Shown: positions 1 to 5,861 of the stretch, one piece after another
Position numbering within the stretch: position 1 is the first letter of the stretch
Layout: every line of letters begins with the position of its first letter
DNA from: Novosphingobium sp. UBA6722
Lineage (GTDB): Bacteria; Pseudomonadota; Alphaproteobacteria; Sphingomonadales; Sphingomonadaceae
DNA: 15,319 nt
NCBI GenBank assembly: GCA_002454125.1
Contig: DKII01000127.1
Location: 1 to 15,319, forward strand
Direction of reading: 5' to 3'
Made by a program: the position numbers and the translations under genes
The notes under the pieces: generated by a model
What the model saw: the letters and a program-made list of their open reading frames with translations, nothing else
What the model was told of the DNA's origin: nothing
The model's database searches: none

Positions 1-178
1 CGCGCTCGACCGGCCGCGCGGCCAGCCGGCCCGAGACGGGCGCGGCGACATAGATCGTCTCGGCCTCGACATAGCCCAGCCAGTTCTCCCCATCGGCTGT
101 CGGCCAATTGTACCAGGCGGCAGCGCCCAGCAGGGCCAGGATGCCGGCACCGACCAAGGGTTTGGGAATGGCGATCAT
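1..178 (-). CDS. HlyD-family membrane-fusion protein, N-terminal part (runs off left edge)
   Basis: Only the first 59 codons are inside the window. The protein begins MIAIPKPLVGAG, has one hydrophobic segment at about residues 7-20 that would anchor it in the inner membrane, and continues with GYVEAETIYVAAPVSGRL. That last stretch is typical of the start of the first biotinyl-lipoyl-like half of HlyD/YbhG-type periplasmic adaptor proteins. Such adaptors link an inner-membrane ABC or MFS exporter to an outer-membrane channel. The ATG overlaps the stop of the upstream tetR-type gene by 4 bases (ATGA), so the two are almost certainly co-transcribed and translationally coupled, and the repressor probably controls this efflux system. 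The transporter subunits would lie beyond the left edge. The substrate cannot be told. Confidence 0.8.
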   Translation of the reverse strand, partial: MIAIPKPLVGAGILALLGAAAWYNWPTADGENWLGYVEAETIYVAAPVSGRLAARPVER

Positions 179-795
179 GTTGGTTGCTCCCCGCGGGTCA
201 ACAGTCCGCCCAGGATTGTATCGGCGTGGACCTGGGCCAGCTGGACCGGATCGATCGGCTGTGCCCCGACCGGTTCGAACACCACGCGCCACAGCGCCGC
301 AAAGATCGCCCCGCCGGCGATGGTACGGCAGGCGAGGTCCGGATCAGCACAGGCAAATTCACCGCGCGCAACGCCGTGGCGGATCAGGTTGGTCATCAGC
401 TCCAGCACCCGCACGATAACCTCTTCGTGATAGAACCGGGCCAGTTCTGGAAAACGTGCACCCTCACCAATGATCACGCGCGGGACGAAGGCAAATTCAG
501 GCTCGGTCAGCCGCGTAAAAGCCAGCGCCAGGAAGCGCCGCAGCAGCAGTTCGGCCGGGAAGTCACCGAATTCGGACGGGACCATTTCCGGCAGGGTCCT
601 CGCAATCAGATCGCGCACCGCCTCTTCAAAGATCGCCTCCTTGGAAGGGAACCGCAGGTAAAGCGCGGCCTTGGAAATGCCCCCGGCCCGGGCAATGTCC
701 TCCATCCGCGCTGCCGCAAAACCCCGCGCATTGAACTCTGCCCGGGCCAAGGCAAGCAACTGGTCGCGATCGATCGGGGCGGATGGGCGGGCCAC
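175..795 (-). CDS. TetR/AcrR-family transcriptional repressor
   Basis: This is a 206-residue protein, the usual size for TetR regulators. Its N-terminus is a TetR_N DNA-binding domain: a helix at about 10-25, then the helix-turn-helix at about 31-50 (MEDIARAGGISKAALYLRFP), followed by the family's SKEAIFEEAV helix. The remainder is a variable helical ligand-binding and dimer domain with no recognisable ligand signature. The start is GTG at 795; the next in-frame Met (residue 31) lies inside the HTH and would destroy it. There is no Shine-Dalgarno sequence before the GTG. The gene overlaps the HlyD-family gene downstream by 4 bases and is separated from the TonB receptor upstream by a terminator. 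It very probably represses its own operon through the palindrome at 805-824. The inducer is unknown. Confidence 0.93.
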   Translation of the reverse strand: MARPSAPIDRDQLLALARAEFNARGFAAARMEDIARAGGISKAALYLRFPSKEAIFEEAVRDLIARTLPEMVPSEFGDFPAELLLRRFLALAFTRLTEPEFAFVPRVIIGEGARFPELARFYHEEVIVRVLELMTNLIRHGVARGEFACADPDLACRTIAGGAIFAALWRVVFEPVGAQPIDPVQLAQVHADTILGGLLTRGEQPT

Positions 796-801
796 GAATC
801 G

Positions 802-830
802 TTTATAACTGACCGGTCAGTTATTATCAA
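802..830 (-). promoter_or_regulatory. tetR promoter with a 20-bp perfect palindrome (putative TetR operator) in its spacer
   Basis: Read on the minus strand, TTGATA (830-825) is followed after exactly 17 bases by TATAAA (807-802), a near-consensus sigma-70-type promoter. The perfect palindrome ATAACTGACCGGTCAGTTAT (805-824) fills the spacer and runs into the -10, so a bound dimer would block RNA polymerase. The expected transcription start falls at about 796-795, on the GTG start codon itself, which suggests a leaderless mRNA. Confidence 0.8.
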
Positions 831-837
831 GTCGAAC

Positions 838-872
838 AAAAAAAGGGGCGGGAGACCGCAGTCCCCCGCCCC
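838..872 (-). terminator. Rho-independent terminator of the TonB receptor gene
   Basis: On the minus strand an 8-bp all-GC stem (CCCGCCCC-type arms at 845-852 and 865-872, 12-base loop) is followed directly by seven T (complement of 838-844). It lies 26 bases past the receptor's stop codon and upstream of the tetR promoter, so it separates the two transcription units. Confidence 0.88.
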
Positions 873-898
873 GCTAGTCAGGGAGGATTGGTAAAGGC

Positions 899-3391
899 TT
901 AGAACTTCACGGTCGCTTCGATCCCGAAGGTCCGCGGCGGGTTGAAGTTGGCGTAGTCGCCCAGCACCGTGCTCTGGGTGTTGCTGTTCAGCACTGTCAC
1001 CAGCGAGCCGTTGGCGTTCGAGCGACGATAGATGTGCGATTCGTTGAACAGGTTGCGCGCCCACAGTGCCACGGTCAGGGCCTGCCCGGCATCGCTCATC
1101 CGGATATCAGCAAGGCTGATCCGGCCGTTGACGATGAAGCTCTTCTCGTTGCGGGTCGGCTCGTTGTCGAAGGTATAGGCCGAACCCGAATAGTTGGCAT
1201 CGAGATGGAACTTCAGCGCCATGTCGCCGCTGCCCAGCGGCAGGTCATAGTCAAGCGAACCCGACCAGGCGTGCTTTGGCGTGTAAACGATAAATACGTC
1301 CTGGAAGACCGGGGTAGTGACTGCCGGGACCAGCGTGGCGTTCAGCGCTTCCTGCACGGTGTTCCGCGCCGGCGGGATCTTGGAATAGGTGTAGGCATAG
1401 GAGAGCCCCATCGACAGGCCGGTAACGGGGCGAACGGTCAGGTCAGCCTCAATCCCGCGAATCTTGGTGGTGCCCTGAGCGTTGACTGTTTCCAGCGTGT
1501 TGCGGACCGTCCCGTTAGGCTGCGGGATGAAGAAGTTGAAGTCCACCTGGCTGTCCTTGCGATCCATCATGTAGCCGGCCAGGTTGAAGCGGACCGTGCG
1601 ATCAAAGAATTCGGACTTGATCCCCACTTCGTAGGACTTGACCGATTCCGGCCCGAACGCACGGTAGGTCAGAGAGCGTGAGCTGGCGCCGCCGGCGCGG
1701 TAGCCGGTGGCATACTTTGCGTAGATGTTGATGTCCGGCGTCGGCTGAAAGTTGATCACGGCCAGCGGATCGAACCGCTTGTTGTCCTGCACGAAGGTCA
1801 GGCTGCTGGGCGCGCCATTGAGGGTAGTCAGAGCGCCGTTCTTCTTGTCGTGCGTATAGCGGCCGCCCAGCGTCAGATTGAGCGTATCCGTGGCGCTCCA
1901 GGTCGCCTGGCCATAAGCGGCATAGCTCTTGGCATAGGCCGTGCTGGCGCGAGCAACGGTGGCGCTGAGGTAAGCAGCCGGATCGTTGATCGTATAGGCC
2001 GTGCCGGTCGCGTTCCAGCGGTTGGTGTTCGGCGTGCGGGCCGAATCGCTGGCCTTTTCATTGAAGTAGTAAAGCCCGAACACGTAATCGATGTTACCAA
2101 ACCCGCCGACAGCCTGGAGCTCCTGGCTGAACTGGCGCTGGTTCAAGGTAGCGAGCGAATAGCGGCTGAAGTTGCCATTGGGCAGGAATACCGGGGTGCG
2201 GTGAGCGCCGCCCGAATTGTCCCATTGCTCATCGCTGACGGTCCGCCAGGCCGTGATCGAACGCAGTTCCAGCTCCGGGGCAACCTTCCACTTTACCGTG
2301 CTGGTAAAGCCCTGGGTCTTGCCGATGCTGGGCAGCTGCGGCACGCCGATATCAGCCACGGAAACCCGGTCGGCATTCACCTGCACGAGCGGCGGCAGCG
2401 GTGCGATCGTGCCGGCAGGCAGGCGGTTACCAGCTGCAGCGATCTCGGCCAGGGTGGCAACCCGGAAGTTGTTGGGATTGTAGTTGATCAGCTGGCTGTA
2501 GAATGGAGTGTTTTCATCGCGGTTGATGTCATAGGCCAGATCGACGGTCAGGCCGTCAACCGGGCGCCAGCGCGCGGCAATGCGGCCACCATAACGGTGA
2601 TACTGGTTCCAGCCCGCCTCGCCGGGCTGCGGGTTGCGGGTAGTCGGGCCCTGATGCTGGATCCCGCCGTCAACCTTGATCGAGAAACCGGCGAACTCCG
2701 GCAGATCAAGGTGGATCGCGCCGTTATAGGCGCCGAAATTGCCGACACCGGCCGAAACCCGGCCGCCAAACTCACCGCTGGGTGCTTTTGAGACAATGCT
2801 GATTGCGCCGCCTTCGGTGTTACGTCCGAACAGCGTGCCCTGCGGGCCCTTCAGCACTTCGATCCGCTCGACATCCAGTAGGCCGGTGTTGAGTCCGTGC
2901 TGGCGGCCCAGGTACACGCCATCAACATAAACGCCCACGCCCTGTTCGCGAGCCGGCTGGTTGGCATCGCCCGGGACGATGCCACGCAGGCCGACCGTGA
3001 TGGCCGATTGGCGCGCTTCGAAGGTGGCCACGCGCAGCGAAGGGATGGCGCCGTCTGCCAGATCGATCAGGCTCTGGACGTGGCGCTTCTTGATGTCTTC
3101 GTTGCCCATCACGGCAATCGCGATCGGTGTTTCCTGAAGGTTGGTTTCGCGCTTGGTAGCGGTAACAACGATATCGGTCAGGCCATCAGTCTGAGTATCA
3201 GTGGCCGAGCTGTCGGGCGCTGCAGCATCGGTCATGACGTCGGCCGAGCTGCCTTCCGGCGCGGCTGCATCGACAAAAACGGCGTTATCGGTCACGGTTA
3301 CGGCCGCATTAGCGGTGCCGGTCAGGCCGAGGCCGAGGGTGGTTGCAATGGCAAGCAGCGATGCAGTCGAGCGTGCATTCAAGCGGTTCAT
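899..3391 (-). CDS. TonB-dependent outer-membrane receptor
   Basis: This 830-residue protein is an outer-membrane beta-barrel that would import a scarce substrate using TonB/ExbBD energy. It has a signal peptide (1-29, cut near TANA-A), an acidic Ala/Ser/Asp-rich linker (about 30-70), and a TonB box DIVVTATKRE at 73-82. A plug domain follows with the family motif KGPQGTLFGRNTEGGAI, then a barrel ending in the terminal phenylalanine (ATVKF) needed for BAM insertion. There is no STN domain, so it is a transporter rather than a FecA-like signal transducer. The sequence is closest in style to the large sphingomonad receptor group often annotated as siderophore or aromatic-compound receptors; the real substrate cannot be read. 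Start ATG at 3391 is supported by AGGGAAG seven bases upstream. It has its own terminator and is not linked to an obvious substrate pathway here. Confidence 0.95.
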   Translation of the reverse strand: MNRLNARSTASLLAIATTLGLGLTGTANAAVTVTDNAVFVDAAAPEGSSADVMTDAAAPDSSATDTQTDGLTDIVVTATKRETNLQETPIAIAVMGNEDIKKRHVQSLIDLADGAIPSLRVATFEARQSAITVGLRGIVPGDANQPAREQGVGVYVDGVYLGRQHGLNTGLLDVERIEVLKGPQGTLFGRNTEGGAISIVSKAPSGEFGGRVSAGVGNFGAYNGAIHLDLPEFAGFSIKVDGGIQHQGPTTRNPQPGEAGWNQYHRYGGRIAARWRPVDGLTVDLAYDINRDENTPFYSQLINYNPNNFRVATLAEIAAAGNRLPAGTIAPLPPLVQVNADRVSVADIGVPQLPSIGKTQGFTSTVKWKVAPELELRSITAWRTVSDEQWDNSGGAHRTPVFLPNGNFSRYSLATLNQRQFSQELQAVGGFGNIDYVFGLYYFNEKASDSARTPNTNRWNATGTAYTINDPAAYLSATVARASTAYAKSYAAYGQATWSATDTLNLTLGGRYTHDKKNGALTTLNGAPSSLTFVQDNKRFDPLAVINFQPTPDINIYAKYATGYRAGGASSRSLTYRAFGPESVKSYEVGIKSEFFDRTVRFNLAGYMMDRKDSQVDFNFFIPQPNGTVRNTLETVNAQGTTKIRGIEADLTVRPVTGLSMGLSYAYTYSKIPPARNTVQEALNATLVPAVTTPVFQDVFIVYTPKHAWSGSLDYDLPLGSGDMALKFHLDANYSGSAYTFDNEPTRNEKSFIVNGRISLADIRMSDAGQALTVALWARNLFNESHIYRRSNANGSLVTVLNSNTQSTVLGDYANFNPPRTFGIEATVKF

Positions 3392-3401
3392 TGGGTGTCT
3401 T

Positions 3402-3445
3402 CCCTGAGAGTGTCTTCAAATTCGTTCTGACGTCGATTCTCAGGG
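3402..3445 (-). promoter_or_regulatory. Inverted repeat in the leader of the TonB receptor mRNA, covering the ribosome binding site
   Basis: On the minus strand CCCTGAGA (3445-3438) and TCTCAGGG (3409-3402) are perfect 8-bp complementary arms 28 bases apart. The second arm includes the AGGG of the Shine-Dalgarno AGGGAAG (3405-3399) that precedes the ATG at 3391. If the transcript starts upstream of 3445, the hairpin would hide the ribosome binding site. The arms are seen directly; a regulatory role is inference. Confidence 0.4.
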
Positions 3446-3528
3446 TTGCTTGTGACCAAGCGAATCGCCCCCGTGCCGACCTCAAGGCCGCCACTAGGGT
3501 TCGCATGTGTCGCTTGTGCGTAGGTTGG

Positions 3529-3557
3529 CTGACGCTAATGCGACAGGGCCATGACAT
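3529..3557 (-). promoter_or_regulatory. Three heptads with 11-bp period (weak Pho-box-like array) upstream of the TonB receptor
   Basis: Minus-strand heptads ATGTCAT (3557-3551), CTGTCGC (3546-3540) and GCGTCAG (3535-3529) share a GTC core spaced exactly 11 bases apart, the geometry bound by PhoB/OmpR-type regulators. Each neighbouring pair matches 12 of 18 positions of the enterobacterial Pho box as I recall it (CTGTCATAWAWCTGTCAY), so this site is weaker than those at 4186-4203 and 4231-4248. No good -10 was found at the expected distance. Confidence 0.35.
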
Positions 3558-3572
3558 GGCCAGCCAGAAGGG

Positions 3573-3590
3573 CGGAACTGCGTGGTTCCG
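3573..3590 (-). other. Small hairpin just after the stop of the secreted-protein gene
   Basis: CGGAAC and GTTCCG form a 6-bp stem with a 6-base loop, starting 8 bases past the stop codon at 3599. There is no T-run after it on the minus strand, so it is at best a weak terminator or a 3' stabilising structure. The neighbouring 15-bp palindrome GGCCATGACATGGCC (3547-3561) overlaps the heptad array described separately. Confidence 0.25.
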
Positions 3591-3598
3591 GCGGTGGA

Positions 3599-4120
3599 TC
3601 AGTCAATCGTGGCTGAGGCCAGGACCGCCTGCCATTGCTGCTGGACCTGTTCCGAAGGCTGGCCCTTGTGCAGGAAGCCCAGCAGGAACAGCGACTGCTT
3701 GCCTGCGACAACCCGGTAAAGGGCAACCGGCGGATAGCCTGCCGCGCAGCCGCTCGAACGGCGCTCGAAGGTGACCGATGCCGCATCCTCGGCCAGGGTC
3801 CGGAAAGTGCTGGCGCAGCGCCGCTGCCCCTCACCCTGCAATTCGGCCACCCACGCCGCGACCGTGCGCACCTTCTTGTCCGGCGTGCGCGCCACAATCA
3901 GCAGCGCCTCGGTCCAGTCCTTGGCCGACTTGCCCTGGATCGCGATCAGATCGGTGACATAGCGCGGGTTCTTGTCGTTGAAGTCGATCATGCCGGGATC
4001 GCCGCCATCGAACACGGCCTTGAGCTGCGGCGATAGCCGGTGATCGAACTTCAGCCGCTCAGCCTGGAGCGGACTGGCCAGCAGCAGGGCGCCGAGCAGG
4101 GCGGCGATACGAAACTTCAT
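3599..4120 (-). CDS. Secreted protein of unknown function
   Basis: I do not recognise this 173-residue protein. It begins MKFRIAALLGALLLASPLQA, a clear Sec signal peptide with cleavage expected after residue 20, so the mature protein of about 153 residues is periplasmic or exported. Two cysteines (C102 and C125) could form a disulfide. No membrane segment follows the signal and no catalytic motif is visible. The mature part is a mix of charged helices and a hydrophobic strand (LYRVVAGKQSLFLLGFL, about 134-150). I chose ATG at 4120, which has AGAGAGGA nine bases upstream; a TTG at 4126 is in frame but lies too close to that site. The gene is divergent from the PhoB-like regulator and has its own Pho-box-like repeat at 4186-4203, so phosphate-type regulation is possible. 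Confidence 0.8.
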   Translation of the reverse strand: MKFRIAALLGALLLASPLQAERLKFDHRLSPQLKAVFDGGDPGMIDFNDKNPRYVTDLIAIQGKSAKDWTEALLIVARTPDKKVRTVAAWVAELQGEGQRRCASTFRTLAEDAASVTFERRSSGCAAGYPPVALYRVVAGKQSLFLLGFLHKGQPSEQVQQQWQAVLASATID

Positions 4121-4185
4121 GCGCAACGGTCCTCTCTCTCGCAGCGAGTCTATGCGCGAAAAGCCGCAGATTCACGGGATTTTTT

Positions 4186-4203
4186 GTGACACTTCTGTGA
4201 CAG
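4186..4203 (-). promoter_or_regulatory. Pho-box-like direct repeat facing the secreted-protein gene
   Basis: On the minus strand CTGTCACAGAAGTGTCAC has two heptads separated by 4 bases (11-bp period). By my count it matches 15 of 18 positions of the Pho-box consensus CTGTCATAWAWCTGTCAY. It lies 65 bases upstream of the ATG at 4120. As the copies are direct and not inverted, CRP/FNR-type binding is unlikely. Confidence 0.6.
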
Positions 4204-4230
4204 CACCACCCAGAAAGCGCTGCCGCACCG

Positions 4231-4264
4231 CCGTCACGAATCCGTCATCTAGCTGCGTCATGCT
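4231..4264 (+). promoter_or_regulatory. Pho-box-like direct repeat and -10 element of the PhoB-like regulator gene
   Basis: CCGTCACGAATCCGTCAT (4231-4248) has two heptads with an 11-bp period and matches 14 of 18 Pho-box positions. It is followed after 10 bases by CATGCT (4259-4264), a plausible -10. A box in place of a -35 with the -10 about 10 bases on is the usual layout of PhoB-activated promoters. Transcription would then start near 4271, giving a leader of about 29 bases before the ATG at 4300. A third GCGTCAT (4255-4261) is out of phase by 2 bases. Confidence 0.55.
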
Positions 4265-4299
4265 TGTCGGGAAGCACAGTCCGCCAAGAGCGCAATGTC

Positions 4300-4989
4300 A
4301 TGTCACCGAACGCAACCGTTCTGATTACCGCCCCGCCCCCGACCTTGCTTCAGGGGCTGAAGCGCCGTCGCCCGGATCTGGCGGTGGCTCCGCTGGAGGA
4401 CGGCCTGCCGCCGGTGGCCGAAGGACCGGTGTGGTGCTTTGTCGATTGGCTGCTCCCCGATCGCTCGGGCCTGGAGATGGTTCGCACGCTGCGCGAAGCG
4501 CGGGCAACACGCGACAGCCACATCACCATGGTGCTGGAAAGCGCCGAGCCGGAAGACAAGCGCCGCGCGCTGCGGGCCGGGGCTGACGATTACCTGGTCG
4601 GCCCGCTTAGTGCCGAGCGTCTGCTGGAACGGCTGGCGACTTACGAGGCCAAGCCGGCCGCCCCCACCGCGCCGCGCCGCCGCCTGACTCATGGCGAGCT
4701 GGTGCTGGATCTGACGGCGCACCAGGTCCGCTACCAGGGCCGCCTTCTGACCCTGCGCCCCAATGAGCTGCGCCTGCTGGCCCATTTCGTCGAGCATCCG
4801 GACCAGGTCTTTTCCCGCACCGCGCTGATCGAGCGGATCGGCAAGGATGACGAAGTCAGCGACGAGCGCACGGTCGATGTCTGGGTTGGCCGCCTGCGCC
4901 GCGCGCTGGTTGCCCAAGGCGCGCCTGATCCGCTCCGCACGGTGCGCTCGGCCGGCTACGTGCTGGATTCACTGCCCGGCGCCAACTGA
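4300..4989 (+). CDS. PhoB-like winged-helix response regulator with a degenerate receiver domain
   Basis: This 229-residue protein has the OmpR/PhoB layout: receiver at about 1-118, Pro/Ala linker, winged-helix DNA-binding domain at about 127-225. The receiver keeps the phosphoacceptor aspartate (D49 in CFVDWLLPDRSG) and the GADDYL stretch. It lacks the N-terminal acidic pair that holds Mg2+ (TAPPP at 10-14 instead of an EDE-type motif), has Leu79 where Thr/Ser is expected, and has Gly101 in place of the invariant Lys. The pieces DWLLP, TRD, ADDYL and the DNA-binding part (RPNELRLLAHF, HPDQVFSR, DERTVDVWVGRLRRAL, RTVRSAGY) closely resemble PhoB, so it looks like a PhoB paralogue that may act without normal phosphorylation. 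No histidine kinase is adjacent. I start it at ATG 4300, preceded by AAGAG; an in-frame TTG at 4264 falls inside the predicted -10. The target genes are unknown. Confidence 0.85.
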   Translation: MSPNATVLITAPPPTLLQGLKRRRPDLAVAPLEDGLPPVAEGPVWCFVDWLLPDRSGLEMVRTLREARATRDSHITMVLESAEPEDKRRALRAGADDYLVGPLSAERLLERLATYEAKPAAPTAPRRRLTHGELVLDLTAHQVRYQGRLLTLRPNELRLLAHFVEHPDQVFSRTALIERIGKDDEVSDERTVDVWVGRLRRALVAQGAPDPLRTVRSAGYVLDSLPGAN

Positions 4990-5007
4990 ACTGCGGTCCG
5001 GTCCCGC

Positions 5008-5050
5008 TTGACATCGGTTCTGGATTCGATATTTTGATAATTATCGAATC
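5008..5050 (+). promoter_or_regulatory. arsR promoter with ArsR-type operator
   Basis: Consensus TTGACA (5008-5013) is followed after 16 bases by TATTTT (5030-5035). A 9-bp inverted repeat, GATTCGATA (5023-5031) and TATCGAATC (5042-5050), overlaps the -10 and the expected start site. Its TTCGAT/ATCGAA core and AT-rich centre are typical of ArsR-family operators, so an apo-ArsR dimer bound here would shut the whole arsenic operon until arsenite is present. Confidence 0.85.
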
Positions 5051-5063
5051 GTCGGAGCATCAG

Positions 5064-5393
5064 ATGCAGGCTGAAATCGTGATCCGCGCCCTTGGCGCCC
5101 TGGCCCAGGAACATCGCCTGGCCACGTTTCGCCTGCTGGTTCAGGCCGGAGCCGATGGCATGGCAGCCGGTGCGCTGGCTGAGGCGCTGGGCCTGCCCGC
5201 CTCCTCGATGAGCTTTCACCTCGCCCAGCTCAGCCATGCCGGGCTCGTCACCCAGCGCCGCCAGAGCCGCTCGATCATCTATACGGCCGACTATGCCGCG
5301 ATGGGCGCCCTGATGGGCTACCTCACCGAAAACTGCTGCGGCGGCGCCTCCTGCGCGCCGGCCGCCTCCGCCAACGAAAGGAATGTCGCATGA
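5064..5393 (+). CDS. arsR: ArsR/SmtB-family arsenic-responsive repressor
   Basis: This is a 109-residue winged-helix repressor. The HTH spans about 34-62 (GALAEALGLPASSMSFHLAQLSHAGLV region) and is followed by the beta-wing QRRQSRSIIYTADY. There is no CxC metal site in the recognition helix as in the E. coli and plasmid pI258 type. Instead the C-terminus carries a vicinal pair and a third cysteine (C91, C92, C97 in ENCCGGASC), as in the C-terminal As(III) site of Acidithiobacillus ArsR, so As(III) or methyl-As(III) would be sensed there. ATG at 5064 is preceded by GGAG at 6 bases; an upstream in-frame TTG at 5034 lies inside the -10 and operator. The stop overlaps the next gene's start by 4 bases (ATGA). 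It is the first gene of a four-gene operon that it should autoregulate. Confidence 0.93.
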   Translation: MQAEIVIRALGALAQEHRLATFRLLVQAGADGMAAGALAEALGLPASSMSFHLAQLSHAGLVTQRRQSRSIIYTADYAAMGALMGYLTENCCGGASCAPAASANERNVA

Positions 5394-5860
5394 AGCGTTT
5401 TCATGTCCATGTCGGGGTCGATAACCTCGACGCATCGATCGCGTTCTACTCGGGCCTGTTCGGGCAAGCGCCCAGCGTGACCAAGCCCGATTACGCCAAG
5501 TGGATGCTGGACGATCCGCGGGTCAACTTCGCGATCTCGCACAAGCAGACCGCCGCCAAGGGCATCGAGCATCTCGGCCTGCAGGTTGAAGACGAGGCCG
5601 AACTGGCCGAGGTCTATGGCCGGCTCGAAGCGGCCGGCCGCCCGGTGCTGGAGGAAGGCGCGACGACGTGCTGTTATGCCAAGAGCGAGAAAAGCTGGAT
5701 TGCCGATCCGGACGGCGTGGTCTGGGAAGCTTTCCTCACCCACGGCGAGGCCACCGTTTACGGCGCGGGGCCAGACATGGCCGCCGTCGCCTCGGCCAAT
5801 GCGGCCGAAAAAGCCTGCTGCGCGCCAACCGCGGCGGCGCCGAAGTCCGCCTGCTGCTGA
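5390..5860 (+). CDS. arsI: ArsI-type C-As bond lyase (VOC fold; also annotated CadI)
   Basis: This 156-residue vicinal-oxygen-chelate protein has the ArsI signature. The likely metal ligands are His5 (FHVHVGV), His61 (EHLGLQV) and Glu113 (VWEAF), and the substrate-binding cysteine pair C94-C95 lies in TTCCYAKSEKSW. ArsI enzymes are Fe(II)-dependent dioxygenases that cleave the carbon-arsenic bond of trivalent organoarsenicals such as methylarsenite, giving arsenite. Close relatives are often labelled cadmium-induced CadI, but the position between arsR and arsC supports ArsI. The protein ends in an Ala-rich tail with two more cysteine pairs (C143-C144 and C155-C156), which could hold arsenic or take part in thiol exchange. 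It overlaps arsR by 4 bases and ends one base before arsC. Confidence 0.9.
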   Translation: MKRFHVHVGVDNLDASIAFYSGLFGQAPSVTKPDYAKWMLDDPRVNFAISHKQTAAKGIEHLGLQVEDEAELAEVYGRLEAAGRPVLEEGATTCCYAKSEKSWIADPDGVVWEAFLTHGEATVYGAGPDMAAVASANAAEKACCAPTAAAPKSACC

Positions 5861-5861
5861 C

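Noticed and set aside
1850..2791. A 313-codon open frame on the plus strand inside the TonB receptor gene
   Set aside because: It is antisense to the barrel region of a complete receptor and has no motif or ribosome binding site of its own.
4185..4202. TGTGACA repeats considered as a CRP/FNR site
   Set aside because: CRP/FNR sites are inverted (TGTGA-N6-TCACA). These copies are direct with an 11-bp period, which fits a PhoB/OmpR-type site better.
4264..4299. Longer start of the PhoB-like regulator at TTG 4264
   Set aside because: It overlaps the predicted -10 element and adds 12 residues before the first receiver strand that the family does not have.
5034..5063. Longer arsR start at TTG 5034
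   Set aside because: It falls inside the -10 and operator; the ATG at 5064 has a good ribosome binding site and gives the normal family N-terminus.
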